A DNA stretch of 64,000 bases. Origin: Verrucomicrobiia bacterium. Lineage in GTDB: Bacteria > Verrucomicrobiota > Verrucomicrobiia > Opitutales > Opitutaceae. The notes beneath the pieces were generated by a model, which saw nothing but the letters and a program-made list of their open reading frames with translations, ran no database searches and was not told where the DNA came from. Both the position numbers and the translations under genes were made by a program. Each line of letters begins with the position of its first letter. Position 1 is the stretch's first letter. The stretch is from NCBI GenBank assembly GCA_011525695.1, contig WYBX01000086.1, positions 1 through 64,000 of the forward strand, read 5' to 3'. Of the stretch, positions 23,615-32,186 are shown in pieces.

Positions 23615-25039
23615 ATGCCCGCGCCCACACACGAGCTGCCGAGTCGCGAGTCGGTCACGACCATCCGGTCGGACGGCTCCCGGCCATTCCTCTTTCCGGC
23701 AGATGTGCGAGGAAGTTTCGATCGCGCCCGCCGGGTTTCCGCCTGGGCGCTGATTGCGTTTTACCTGTCGCTTCCCTGGATCCAGCTGGGCGGCCATCCG
23801 GCCGTGTTTCTCGATGTGGCTGGCCGCCGGTTTCACCTGTTTGGCATCACGCTGGCAACGCAGGACATGTGGCTCCTGTTTTTTGTCATCACCGGGCTGG
23901 GATTCTCGCTGTTCTTCATCACGGCCCTGCTCGGCCGTCTCTGGTGCGGCTGGGCCTGTCCGCAAACGGTCTTTCTCGATCACGTGTATCGGCGGATCGA
24001 GCGCTGGATCGACGGGGATGCGCTGGCCCGCCGGGCGCTTCACGCGGCCCCCTGGTCTGCGGAGAAGGTCCTCAAGCGGGTCGCCAAACACGCGCTCTAC
24101 CTGTTTGTCTCCGCGCTGATCACCCATCTATTCCTGGCCTATTTCGTCTCCCTCCCTGAGGTCTGGTCCATGATGCGGGACGCTCCGGCAGCGCACTGGG
24201 GCGCCTTCGGGTTCATCCTGATAGCCACGGGGCTGATTTATTTCAATTTTGCGTGGTTTCGCGAGCAGCTGTGCATCGTGATCTGCCCGTACGGACGCAT
24301 CCAGTCCGCCCTGATCGACGATCACTCGCTCGTGATAGGCTACGATGCCTCGCGCGGTGAGCCGCGCGGACGGGCGGGAACTGCAGGCGCTGGCGATTGC
24401 GTCGCCTGCAACCGCTGCGTCCAGGTTTGCCCCACCGGAATCGACATCCGGCAGGGCCTCCAGATGGAGTGCATCGGCTGCACCGCCTGCATCGATGCCT
24501 GTGATGAGGTGATGACACGCCTGCGGCGACCTCGCGGGCTCATCCGCTACGATTCCCAGGAAGGCTTCCAGGGAAAAGCGACGCGCTGGGTTCGACCGCG
24601 CACCATCCTCTATTTCACGCTGCTGCTCATCGGAGCGGCGGTGGCCGCGCGGGCGTTGACCACCGTGAAGCCGGCGGATGCGAGCATCGCTCGCATGACC
24701 GGTGCGCCGTATATCCTGGACGAGACCTCCGTGCGGAACCAATTCCTGGTGCGGCTGGTGAACAAGCGGAACGAGCCGGTGGCATTTCAGCTCCGGCTGG
24801 TCGGCGTCCCCGGCGATGTCCGCCAGACGGGGTTCAACCTGGCAGTGGCCGTGCCGGCGCTGGGCGAGGTGGTCCAGCCGCTGGTGTTGCAGCAGCCGCG
24901 CGCGTCCTACGCCGGGCCGTTCCACTTTGAAGTGGAGATCGAGGACTCGACGAGGAGGATCGAGCTCAAACGCCAGGCAGAGTTCCTTGGTCCGGACTCC
25001 GCCGCCCACCGGCCCGCGGGAAAGGCAGCCCATGAATGA
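23615..25039 (+). CDS. ccoG: Cbb3 oxidase accessory ferredoxin protein CcoG
   Basis: A 474-residue membrane protein of the RdxA/CcoG/FixG family, a copper reductase needed for cbb3 maturation. It has several membrane helices with the RLWCGWACPQTVF motif (near residues 107-122) in the family position. The double [4Fe-4S] ferredoxin domain is CVACNRCVQVCP and CIGCTACIDACD. A last membrane helix precedes an Ig-like C-terminal domain (FLVRLVNKRNEPVAFQLRL). It ends 8 bases into the next small ORF, so the cluster continues as one operon. Confidence 0.94.
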   Translation: MPAPTHELPSRESVTTIRSDGSRPFLFPADVRGSFDRARRVSAWALIAFYLSLPWIQLGGHPAVFLDVAGRRFHLFGITLATQDMWLLFFVITGLGFSLFFITALLGRLWCGWACPQTVFLDHVYRRIERWIDGDALARRALHAAPWSAEKVLKRVAKHALYLFVSALITHLFLAYFVSLPEVWSMMRDAPAAHWGAFGFILIATGLIYFNFAWFREQLCIVICPYGRIQSALIDDHSLVIGYDASRGEPRGRAGTAGAGDCVACNRCVQVCPTGIDIRQGLQMECIGCTACIDACDEVMTRLRRPRGLIRYDSQEGFQGKATRWVRPRTILYFTLLLIGAAVAARALTTVKPADASIARMTGAPYILDETSVRNQFLVRLVNKRNEPVAFQLRLVGVPGDVRQTGFNLAVAVPALGEVVQPLVLQQPRASYAGPFHFEVEIEDSTRRIELKRQAEFLGPDSAAHRPAGKAAHE

Positions 25040-25178
25040 GGCGGGAAAGAAGTCACGACTCTGGCTGTGGGTGGTCGCGGCCTTCGCCCTCCAATGCGCG
25101 GCCTGGGCGGCCTGGTTCATCATCGCCGCGAACAACCGGGTGGCTGAAGTGCCGATTATGGCGCCAGGAGGATATTGA
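25032..25178 (+). CDS. Small single-helix membrane protein in the cbb3 assembly operon
   Basis: A 48-residue protein with one membrane helix (LWLWVVAAFALQCAAWAAWF) and a short periplasmic tail ending APGGY. Its ATG lies inside the last codons of ccoG (ATGAATGA overlap) and it ends 3 bases before the SafE-like gene, so it is translated as part of the operon. It occupies the position where FixH/CcoH lies in proteobacteria but is far shorter, so I do not call it CcoH. Confidence 0.65.
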   Translation: MNEAGKKSRLWLWVVAAFALQCAAWAAWFIIAANNRVAEVPIMAPGGY

Positions 25179-25181
25179 ACC

Positions 25182-25877
25182 ATGGAACTAGCCGCCGTAA
25201 ATTCCCCGGGGACCGCGTTTGTGGCCGGCTTGATCACGAGCCTGCACTGCGCCGGAATGTGCGGTCCGCTCGCCTGTGCCCTGATGCCGGTGCGGGGTGA
25301 CCGTGCCGACGCGGCGACAATCAGTACGGTATATCACGTGGCGCGCCTGGCAGGGTATGCCGCGCTGGGCGGGCTTGCCGGGGCGGTCGGTCAGGCTCCG
25401 TTGATGTGGATTTCTCATTCCGCCCTGCGCTGGCTTCCGTGGCTGCTGGTGCTCTTCTTCGTGGCGTTGGCGCTGCGGTGGGACCGCTATCTGCCAAGGA
25501 TTGCAGCGCTCAGTCGTTTCACGCTGAAGCTGCAGGGCTGGATGCGAGAGCGGCCCCGCACCGAGGCGGCGGCGGCGCTTGGATTTGCCACGCCCCTGCT
25601 TCCCTGCGGTCCGCTTTACTTCATGGTGGTACTGGCGGTGCTCGCGGGTTCAGCCGTGCGCGGTATTGAGGTGTTGCTGGCCTTTGGCCTCGGGACGGTG
25701 CCGCTGTTGTGGCTGGCGCAGACCCAATTCCATTGGGTGCGGCAGAAGCTTTCCCCCCTCTGGCTCGGCCGCGTGCGCATCGGACTCGCGCTCATCACGG
25801 CCGCCGCGATCAGCTGGCGGCTGCGCGGCACGCTGGGCTTCCCCGGCCCCGACCCGACGAATTTCCTCTGTTCCTGA
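25182..25877 (+). CDS. Sulfite exporter TauE/SafE-family membrane protein
   Basis: A 231-residue protein with six or so membrane helices and the motifs ITSLHCAGMCGPLACAL (near residues 18-34) and ATPLLPCGPLYF. These match the DsbD-like UreH/SafE group often encoded between ccoG and ccoI. The paired Cys at CAGMC and LPC suggest handling of copper or reducing equivalents for oxidase assembly. It ends 3 bases before the ccoI start. Substrate assignment is inferred from position. Confidence 0.85.
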   Translation: MELAAVNSPGTAFVAGLITSLHCAGMCGPLACALMPVRGDRADAATISTVYHVARLAGYAALGGLAGAVGQAPLMWISHSALRWLPWLLVLFFVALALRWDRYLPRIAALSRFTLKLQGWMRERPRTEAAAALGFATPLLPCGPLYFMVVLAVLAGSAVRGIEVLLAFGLGTVPLLWLAQTQFHWVRQKLSPLWLGRVRIGLALITAAAISWRLRGTLGFPGPDPTNFLCS

Positions 25878-25880
25878 TCC

Positions 25881-28307
25881 ATGAGCAGAGCCCTGGGCGA
25901 GTCTCCCGCGGTGGAAAGGCGACCGCGACCGGTCTGCCGCCACTGCGGTGCGCCGCTGATTGACGACCGGATGCGGGCAAGCGGCTTTTGTTGCGCCGGC
26001 TGCAGCTATGTTTACCGGATCGTGCACGAGCATGGGCTTGCCGGGTATTATCGGATCAAGGACGATGTCACCGCTCCCGCCGATGCCGCAGTCTTTCAGC
26101 CGCGCGATTATTCCTGGCTGGAGACCCTCCAACGTGCGGCGGAGGCAACCCAGGGAAATGCCGGAAGCGGTTCGCCGACGGGCGAAGGCGCGCCGGTGGT
26201 TGTCCCCGAACTGACCCTGGATGTCCAGGGCATCTCCTGCGCCGGATGCGTCTGGCTGATCGAGCGAATCTACCAGCAGCAGCCCGGCGCCAGGGATATT
26301 TTCGTGAACGCCCAGTACGGGACCCTGCGCATGCGCTGGCTGAAGGGCCAGTTCTCCGCGGCGGAGTTTGCGCGGAAGCTTCAGGCCTTCGGTTACCTCG
26401 TGGGTCCGGCGGGAGAGGATCGGGGCGAGCCGGAAAGCCGCGATCTCGTCAAACGGATCGGCCTTTGCGCGGCCTTCGCGATGAACGTCATGCTGTTCTC
26501 GCTGCCGGTGTACTTCGGCATGGAGTCGACTTTTGAATGGGCGGGGCTTTTCGGGATCCTCAATGTTGCATTTGGCACGCTCAGCGTCCTGGTCGGCGGA
26601 CTCTATTTCATCAGCCGGGCCGTGCGCGCGCTTCGGGAGCGTGCCCTGCACATCGATCTCCCCATTGCGGTCGGCATCATTGGCGCCTATGTTGGCTCCC
26701 TCTATGGCTGGCTCGCCGGTGAGGAGCATTTCGTCTATTTTGATTTTGTCGCGGTCTTCATCCTGTTGATGCTCGTCGGCCGCTGGGCGCAGGTTGCCGC
26801 GGTCGAGGTCAACCGCCGGCGGCTGTTGAGCCAGCAGGCCCGGCCGCAGCTGGTACGCCGGGCCGATGGGACCCGGGTTCCGCCCGAGCTGCTCGGTTCC
26901 GGCGACGAGGTTTGCCTCGGCGCCGGCCAGACCCTGCCGGTGGAATCGCGGCTGGACGCCGAGGCGGGGACTTTTTCGCTGTCCTCGATCAGCGGGGAGG
27001 CAGAGCCACGTGTGTTTCGCCAAGGCCAGCGCGTGCCGGCGGGAGCCATCAACATCGGGCGCGGGGAGCTGCGCCTGACGGCGTTGCAGCCATGGAGCGA
27101 GTCGCTCCTGGCGCAATTGCTGGCCCCGGGTGAGCGCGAGAGCGAACGGCATCGCCTTCTCGAATGGATCGTTCGCGGCTACCTTGCCGGTATCTTCCTG
27201 ATTGCTGCGGGGGCCGCCATCGGCTGGTGGGTGGCGACCGGAGACGCCTTGCGGACCTGGGGAGTCGTTACCGCCGTGCTCGTGGTTTCCTGCCCCTGTG
27301 CCATTGCGCTCGCTTTTCCGCTGGCGGACGAGATTGCCACGGTGGGGCTGCGCCGACGGGGAGTCTTCATCCGGCAGCCGGACCTGTGGTCGAGGCTTGG
27401 CCGGGTGCGGAAGCTCGTTTTCGACAAGACGGGCACGCTCACCCTCGAGACCCCGGTCCTGCAGAACCCCGAAGCGGTGGCGGCGCTCGACCGCGAATCC
27501 CGCGCAGCGTTGCTGGCCCTGGTGCGCGACAATCCCCACCCGGTGAGCCAGTCTTTGCTGGAGACGCTGCTGGCGCTCGGGCCGGTGGAGCCCCTGCCGG
27601 GGGACGTTGCCGAAACCATCGGTCACGGCGTGGCCGTCGGCGACTGGTCGCTCGGCCGTGTCGGCTGGCGTTCGGCCGTGAACGATGGCGCGGATGAAGC
27701 CGGGATTGGAGGACATGATGCGGAACTGGTACGGGCGGGCACACGCGTGGCTCGATTCCGGTTCAGAGACACGGCGCGGCCTGATGCCAGGGATGAGGTG
27801 GCGGCGCTCACGGCCTGGGGCTATGATGTCTTCATTCTCAGCGGTGACCGTCAGGAAAAAGTGGATATTTTGGCCCGTGAGTTGTCGCTCCCGCCGGAGC
27901 ACGCACTCGGCGAACTTTCCCCCCAGCGCAAGGCGGCCTGGCTCGAGGCCTCAGGGCGGGGCGACGCGCTGATGTTGGGCGATGGGGCGAATGACAGCCT
28001 GGCCTTCGATTCGGCCCTTTGCCGGGGAACGCCCGTCATTCACCGCGGAATCCTGGAGCGGAAGGCCGATTTCTATTACCTCGGACGGGGCATCGGCGGA
28101 CTCCGTGCGCTTTTCGCAGTGGACGCGCTCCGCCGGCGGACGCAACGGAGCATCCTGATCTTCTCGATTGCCTACAACCTGCTCGCGGTGGGTCTGGCGG
28201 TGGCCGGGAGGATGAATCCGTTGCTGGCCGCCGTGCTGATGCCGGCCAGTTCACTCTGCACGCTTGCCCTGGTCAGCGGGGGTATGCGGCGCGTATTGCA
28301 GCGGTAG
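25881..28307 (+). CDS. ccoI: Cbb3-associated copper-transporting P-type ATPase
   Basis: An 808-residue P1B-type ATPase that delivers copper for the CuB site of the oxidase. The N-terminus carries an extra Cys cluster (CRHCGAPL, then CCAGCSYVY), followed by a heavy-metal-associated domain with GISCAGCVWL. The membrane CPC motif is at 471-473, the phosphorylated Asp in DKTGTLT at 515, and the hinge GDGANDSLA near 696. The SerPro motif (HP in DNPHPVS) is intact. This N-terminal Cys cluster is typical of CcoI/FixI rather than CopA. It is the last gene of the cluster. Confidence 0.95.
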   Translation: MSRALGESPAVERRPRPVCRHCGAPLIDDRMRASGFCCAGCSYVYRIVHEHGLAGYYRIKDDVTAPADAAVFQPRDYSWLETLQRAAEATQGNAGSGSPTGEGAPVVVPELTLDVQGISCAGCVWLIERIYQQQPGARDIFVNAQYGTLRMRWLKGQFSAAEFARKLQAFGYLVGPAGEDRGEPESRDLVKRIGLCAAFAMNVMLFSLPVYFGMESTFEWAGLFGILNVAFGTLSVLVGGLYFISRAVRALRERALHIDLPIAVGIIGAYVGSLYGWLAGEEHFVYFDFVAVFILLMLVGRWAQVAAVEVNRRRLLSQQARPQLVRRADGTRVPPELLGSGDEVCLGAGQTLPVESRLDAEAGTFSLSSISGEAEPRVFRQGQRVPAGAINIGRGELRLTALQPWSESLLAQLLAPGERESERHRLLEWIVRGYLAGIFLIAAGAAIGWWVATGDALRTWGVVTAVLVVSCPCAIALAFPLADEIATVGLRRRGVFIRQPDLWSRLGRVRKLVFDKTGTLTLETPVLQNPEAVAALDRESRAALLALVRDNPHPVSQSLLETLLALGPVEPLPGDVAETIGHGVAVGDWSLGRVGWRSAVNDGADEAGIGGHDAELVRAGTRVARFRFRDTARPDARDEVAALTAWGYDVFILSGDRQEKVDILARELSLPPEHALGELSPQRKAAWLEASGRGDALMLGDGANDSLAFDSALCRGTPVIHRGILERKADFYYLGRGIGGLRALFAVDALRRRTQRSILIFSIAYNLLAVGLAVAGRMNPLLAAVLMPASSLCTLALVSGGMRRVLQR

Positions 28308-28355
28308 CCTCGCGTTTCAGCCGCGCTGCAGCTTCGGATGGGCTGGGAAGAAAAA

Positions 28356-28381
28356 CGGGCGTGAGCCCATGCCCACGCCCG
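28356..28381 (-). terminator. Rho-independent terminator, minus strand
   Basis: CGGGCGTG at 28356-28363 pairs with CACGCCCG at 28374-28381 around a 10-base loop. On the minus strand it is followed by U5 (A5 at 28351-28355). It ends transcripts coming from the stress-protein remnant 22 bases upstream and faces the 3' end of ccoI. Confidence 0.7.
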
Positions 28382-28402
28382 GTGTTCCCACATACCCAAA
28401 AA

Positions 28403-28528
28403 TCAATTGCTGCCGGGCCGGTGCCGTGCTGCCGGCAGGATGATGACCGCTTTCGCCTGGCGGGTGCCTTCTGCGACGACCCCCTCGGTCGCGACCGAGA
28501 AATCCATCGGGGCGAGGATCGTTTTCAC
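28403..28528 (-). pseudogene. Universal stress protein remnant (N-terminal fragment)
   Basis: From a GTG at 28528 the 41-residue frame begins VKTILAPMDFSVATEGVV and continues EGTRQAKAV. This is the first strand and helix of a UspA-type nucleotide-binding domain, which is normally about 140-150 residues. It stops soon after, and I find no continuation in other frames downstream. A well-formed terminator still follows on the same strand. The likeliest reading is a gene reduced by deletion; a functional micro-ORF is less likely. Confidence 0.55.
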
Positions 28529-28671
28529 GCCTGAAACGTACCAGTTGCCGGGATCTGCGGCTATGCACGCGTTGGCTGCCAATGCGCGGTTTTTGACTGC
28601 GGCCCATGTGGCCGGGCTCTCAAGGCAATTGAGCCTTGCCCGTCGGGACGGCCCACACCACGTTGCCGCGG

Positions 28672-29259
28672 GTGAAAATTGGATTTCTCGGAGGGAGCTT
28701 TGATCCGGTTCATTTCGGTCATCTCCTGGCTGCGCAGGATGCGTATGAGCAGCATCGGCTCGACCGCTTGATTCTGGTACCAGCCTCCCGCGCACCATTG
28801 AAATCCGGCGCCATCCACTCGTCCGCGGAGGATCGACTGGCCATGTTGCGGTCGGCGGTGCGCCTGGACGCTCGGTTTGAGGTTTCCGATTTTGAGCTGA
28901 AGCGTGGCGGCGTCAGCTACACCATCGATTCGGCCCGCCACTTCAGGAAGTTGTACCCCGACGACCAGCTTTATTGGATTATTGGGGGTGATCAGCTCCC
29001 GAAGCTGCACCTCTGGAAGGAGATTTCAGAGCTGGCAGCACTCGTCGAGTTCATCTTCCTGGAGCGTCCGGGATATCCGGTCCGTGCCGAGCCTGCCGTC
29101 CCGGGGCTTCGGCTTCATCGCTGTGACGGACATTTGCTGGCCATCAGCTCCACCGAACTGCGGGAACGAATCCGGCAGGGGCTGTCTCTGGAGTACTTTA
29201 TGCCGCACAAGGCCATTGTTTACATTGAAGAGCACTCGCTTTATCGCGACTCCCGATGA
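28672..29259 (+). CDS. nadD: Nicotinate-nucleotide adenylyltransferase
   Basis: It joins ATP and nicotinate mononucleotide to form deamido-NAD in NAD synthesis. At 195 residues it is normal in length, with the nucleotidyltransferase motif GGSFDPVHFGHL at the N-terminus, WIIGGDQLPKLHLW in the middle and ISSTELRERI near the C-terminus. The GTG at 28672 (VKIGFLGGSFDP) gives the standard N-terminus; a TTG at 28636 is in frame but adds nothing conserved. Its TGA overlaps the ATG of rsfS by four bases, a common gene pair. Confidence 0.95.
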   Translation: MKIGFLGGSFDPVHFGHLLAAQDAYEQHRLDRLILVPASRAPLKSGAIHSSAEDRLAMLRSAVRLDARFEVSDFELKRGGVSYTIDSARHFRKLYPDDQLYWIIGGDQLPKLHLWKEISELAALVEFIFLERPGYPVRAEPAVPGLRLHRCDGHLLAISSTELRERIRQGLSLEYFMPHKAIVYIEEHSLYRDSR

Positions 29260-29720
29260 AACCGAAGAAGTCGGCGGCTTTGGACCTGGTCAGGTTGTGC
29301 TGCCGCGTGCTCGATTCAAAGAAGGCGGACAATCTTGTCGTGTTGGATGTGTCGAAACAGTCGTCCATCACGGATTATCTGCTCATTGCCTCCGCCACTT
29401 CCGAACCGCACCTTCGGGCGCTGAGGGTCGAACTCGAGAAGGCGATTGATGCCGCGCAGGTAAGGCTGGTGGGAATGGAGGCCCGGCAGGAGAGCGGATG
29501 GCTCGTGATCGACGCATTTGACGTGATGATTCACCTATTCCTGCCGCACACCCGGGAACGGTTCGGCCTGGAGCGACTCTGGCAGGACGCCGCCCAGGTG
29601 TCCGTGGCTGAATTGCTGGAAGTCAAGCGGAAGGCGGGGGCTGCGCGGACTCGTGCCGGCACCGGCAAACGAACCCGGGTTGCCGCGAACAAGCCCAGAA
29701 AACCTCGCGGAAGTGCGTAG
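29256..29720 (+). CDS. rsfS: Ribosomal silencing factor RsfS
   Basis: It binds ribosomal protein uL14 and blocks subunit joining during starvation. The 154 residues comprise the conserved core (KKADNLVVLDVSKQSSITDYLLIASATSEPH split across the first 60 residues, then GWLVIDAFDVMIHLF) plus a basic, disordered C-terminal tail of about 35 residues (AGTGKRTRVAANKPRKPRG). Four-base overlap with nadD shows coupling. The tail is longer than in E. coli RsfS and could contact rRNA. Confidence 0.93.
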   Translation: MKPKKSAALDLVRLCCRVLDSKKADNLVVLDVSKQSSITDYLLIASATSEPHLRALRVELEKAIDAAQVRLVGMEARQESGWLVIDAFDVMIHLFLPHTRERFGLERLWQDAAQVSVAELLEVKRKAGAARTRAGTGKRTRVAANKPRKPRGSA

Positions 29721-29812
29721 TTTCTTCTGCTGGTAAATACCCACTCGTGCGCAGTGAGTTACGCGAATTTCGGCTTGCCGGGATTCCGGTGATGGCTTTT
29801 GCTGCCCGGACT

Positions 29813-29840
29813 GCTCACAAATGAGCCGTTTATTATACAT
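29813..29840 (+). promoter_or_regulatory. Possible promoter/operator of the pilin gene
   Basis: An inverted repeat GCTCA-caaa-TGAGC at 29813-29826 is followed by an AT-rich -10-like TATTATAC at 29831-29838, about 22 bases before the pilin ATG. The stretch is markedly more AT-rich than its surroundings. No good -35 box or clear sigma-54 signature is visible, so the assignment is tentative. Confidence 0.4.
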
Positions 29841-29860
29841 CAAAAAGTAAGGTCATCACC

Positions 29861-30214
29861 ATGAAGAAAGTCCTCAACTCCAGTAAAGGTTTCACCCTCG
29901 TTGAAATCATGATCGTTGTCGTCATCATCGGCCTGCTCGCCGCGATGGCTATCCCTGCGTTCCAGAAGGTCCGTCAGTCCTCGCAGGACAAGGCGGTCAT
30001 GAACAACGCCCGCCAGCTTTCAGCGGCGGCTGACCAGTACTTCCTCGAGAACGGTGTCTCGACCGTTGCCTCCACCGACCTCGTCGGTTCGGACAAGTAT
30101 GTGAAGGCAGTCAACACGGTGGCGGGCGAGACCTATCCGGCTGGCTTCAGCCAGGGCGAGACCATCACGATCGGCGGCATTGCCGGTGTGCGGACGGTTA
30201 CGTATTCGCCCTAA
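29861..30214 (+). CDS. Type IV pilin-like / pseudopilin protein
   Basis: A 117-residue prepilin with a basic leader (MKKVLNSSKG) cut before Phe11 by prepilin peptidase. The hydrophobic helix FTLVEIMIVVVIIGLLAAMA has the conserved Glu at +5. A short helix-plus-strand head follows (AVMNNARQLSAAADQYFLENG; then TYPAGFSQGETITIGG). It resembles the small, strongly expressed Verrucomicrobia pilins and major pseudopilins. No other pilus genes are adjacent. A strong terminator follows directly, so it is probably a monocistronic, abundant transcript. Confidence 0.92.
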   Translation: MKKVLNSSKGFTLVEIMIVVVIIGLLAAMAIPAFQKVRQSSQDKAVMNNARQLSAAADQYFLENGVSTVASTDLVGSDKYVKAVNTVAGETYPAGFSQGETITIGGIAGVRTVTYSP

Positions 30215-30239
30215 ATCGGTCGGATTTCGTGGCATTCGA

Positions 30240-30265
30240 GCCGCCCTCACGGGCGGCTTTTTTTT
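30240..30265 (+). terminator. Rho-independent terminator of the pilin gene
   Basis: GCCGCCC at 30240-30246, loop TCAC, GGGCGGC at 30251-30257, then eight T residues. It is textbook intrinsic termination 26 bases after the pilin stop. Confidence 0.95.
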
Positions 30266-30310
30266 GCCGGACCGGTCCGCTGCGGGCCATCGTCAAGGAA
30301 CGGTTTTCTT

Positions 30311-32173
30311 ATGAATTTCTCCGGATTGGTGTCAGGTCAGCGTCAGATCGGCTTGTTGCTCATCCTGAACGGCCTGCTCGCCCTGGTATTGGGATTTTTC
30401 GCTTTCGATTCCGACCAGTCAATGCGGCTCGTGATTTATGGCGGTTACTGGGCCATGCTGCTGTTGACCGGCCTTTTCGCATTTTCGCTTTGGCGGCTGG
30501 TGAAGTTTCCCCTCGATTGGAAGGCATGGCCAAGGATCCTCCGTTGGCCGGTCGCACTGATTCTGATCTGTGGGGGCATCCTGCTCGCGCACGAGCGGTA
30601 CGGATTCAAGATCCTCATGGACGAGGCGATGCTGCTGGGCACGTCGATGACGATGCATCTCGAGAAGAGCGCGCTGGTTCCGATGCGGGGCAATGACATT
30701 CATGGAGCGTTCCAGGTCCTTAATGGTCAACTCGACAAGCGACCCCTGCTGCAGCCGTTCCTCACCTCGGTGCTGCACGACACCACGGGTTACCGGCCGG
30801 AGAACGTCTTCGTGCTGAACACCCTGCTGACCTTCGCTCTGCTCGGGCTCAGTTATCACATTGGCCGACGCATTGCCGGAAGGCCCGGGGGGACCCTGGC
30901 GGTCCTGCTGCTGACCACCCTGCCGCTCCTCGCCCAGAACGCCACTGGCGGCGGGTTCGAGGTGCTGAACCTCGTGATGATTCTGGCGACCCTGGCGCTC
31001 GGCATGCGGTATGCCGAACGGCGGGACGCCGATTCACAGCAGGCTTTCCTGCTTTCCGCCATCCTGCTCGCGCACACGCGCTACGAGTCGGTGCTCTTCC
31101 TGTTCCCGGTCGCAATCCTGATCGGCGTGGTGTGGTGGCATCGGCGCGCACCCCTCCTGACGCTCTCCCTGGCATGGTCGCCATTATTGCTTCTGCCCTA
31201 TGCGTGGCATCACGCGGTTTTTAGCGCGCGGGAGTCATCGTGGGAGCTGGCGAGCCGTCCGGGGTTCGAACGCGCGTTCTCGTTGTCGTACATTCCGGAC
31301 AACCTGTCCCATGCCCTGGCATTTTTCTTCGATCCCGCCGGTGAGCAGCCGAACTCGCTTGCGATTGCCGTGCTGGGGTTCATCGCCGTGCCGTTTTTCG
31401 CGCTGTGGTGCTTCAAGACCCTCCGCACCGCCCGGACCGCCACGCCGGCCCGCCTTTCCATGGCGATATTTGCCCTCGGGTTCGCCGCCCACACGGCGCT
31501 CCTGATGTGCTATTTTTGGGGGACGTTCGACGATCCGGTCATCCGCCGGCTCAGCCTGCCGCTCAATGTGGGACTCGTATTGGCCATCGTGGTTGCGGCG
31601 GCGGAACTGGGGGGGATTCGCACCCTTCGGAGTCTCACGGTCATCGCGATCATAGCCCTTTTCGCGCACGCGCTGCCTTCGATGGCGCGGCACGATTACA
31701 CGCAGGACTATTATGTCGGGCGCGAGGGCGACTGGAAGCGGGAGTTCATGGCGGCGCATCCGGAAAAGGACTATCTGGTCATCGATCGGAATGCCATTTT
31801 CTGGCTGGGGCACCTGGTTTCCGCCACGCCTCAACCCCAGGCCCTGATTCGCAAGGAGGACGTGCGGTTTCATTATCGGAACCGCACGTTCAGCGAGATT
31901 TATGTCTTCCAACGCTTCAACGTGGAGCCGGAGTCCGGCGCACTGACGGTCGAACCGGAGGATGATCTGGGGCCGGACTATCATCTCGAGACCGTCTGGG
32001 AGCGTCGGTTCACTTTGCTCACCGTGAGCCGGATCAGCCGGGTCGTAGGCATCGAGGGCGGACCGGCATCACCACCGGTGGCGGCGGACCGGCCTTGGGA
32101 TCGACTCTCCGCCGGAGAGCGGGAGAAGATCCGCAAGGCCTATCTCGAGCGCTTCTTCCAGCGGCTGCCGTGA
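30311..32173 (+). CDS. Multi-pass GT-C-type glycosyltransferase-like membrane protein
   Basis: A 620-residue protein with about 11 membrane helices and a C-terminal soluble part. After the second helix it has an acidic pair in LMDEAMLL, positioned like the catalytic Asp/Glu of GT-C enzymes (PMT/ArnT types) that use polyprenyl-phosphate sugars. Further landmarks shared with the next gene are LDKRPLLQPF, the TGYR loop, LPLLAQNATGGG and AHTRYESVLF. An AAGGAA site precedes the ATG. The acceptor and sugar are unknown. Nearest family names would be GT39 or a related integral-membrane transferase. It starts 46 bases after the pilin terminator. Confidence 0.75.
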   Translation: MNFSGLVSGQRQIGLLLILNGLLALVLGFFAFDSDQSMRLVIYGGYWAMLLLTGLFAFSLWRLVKFPLDWKAWPRILRWPVALILICGGILLAHERYGFKILMDEAMLLGTSMTMHLEKSALVPMRGNDIHGAFQVLNGQLDKRPLLQPFLTSVLHDTTGYRPENVFVLNTLLTFALLGLSYHIGRRIAGRPGGTLAVLLLTTLPLLAQNATGGGFEVLNLVMILATLALGMRYAERRDADSQQAFLLSAILLAHTRYESVLFLFPVAILIGVVWWHRRAPLLTLSLAWSPLLLLPYAWHHAVFSARESSWELASRPGFERAFSLSYIPDNLSHALAFFFDPAGEQPNSLAIAVLGFIAVPFFALWCFKTLRTARTATPARLSMAIFALGFAAHTALLMCYFWGTFDDPVIRRLSLPLNVGLVLAIVVAAAELGGIRTLRSLTVIAIIALFAHALPSMARHDYTQDYYVGREGDWKREFMAAHPEKDYLVIDRNAIFWLGHLVSATPQPQALIRKEDVRFHYRNRTFSEIYVFQRFNVEPESGALTVEPEDDLGPDYHLETVWERRFTLLTVSRISRVVGIEGGPASPPVAADRPWDRLSAGEREKIRKAYLERFFQRLP

Positions 32174-32186
32174 GTTCTCCCCGCGC

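Noticed and set aside
29780..29805. Sigma-54 promoter upstream of the pilin gene
   Set aside because: TGGC and TTGC elements are present, but the GG-N10-GC spacing is off by one and they overlap wrongly.
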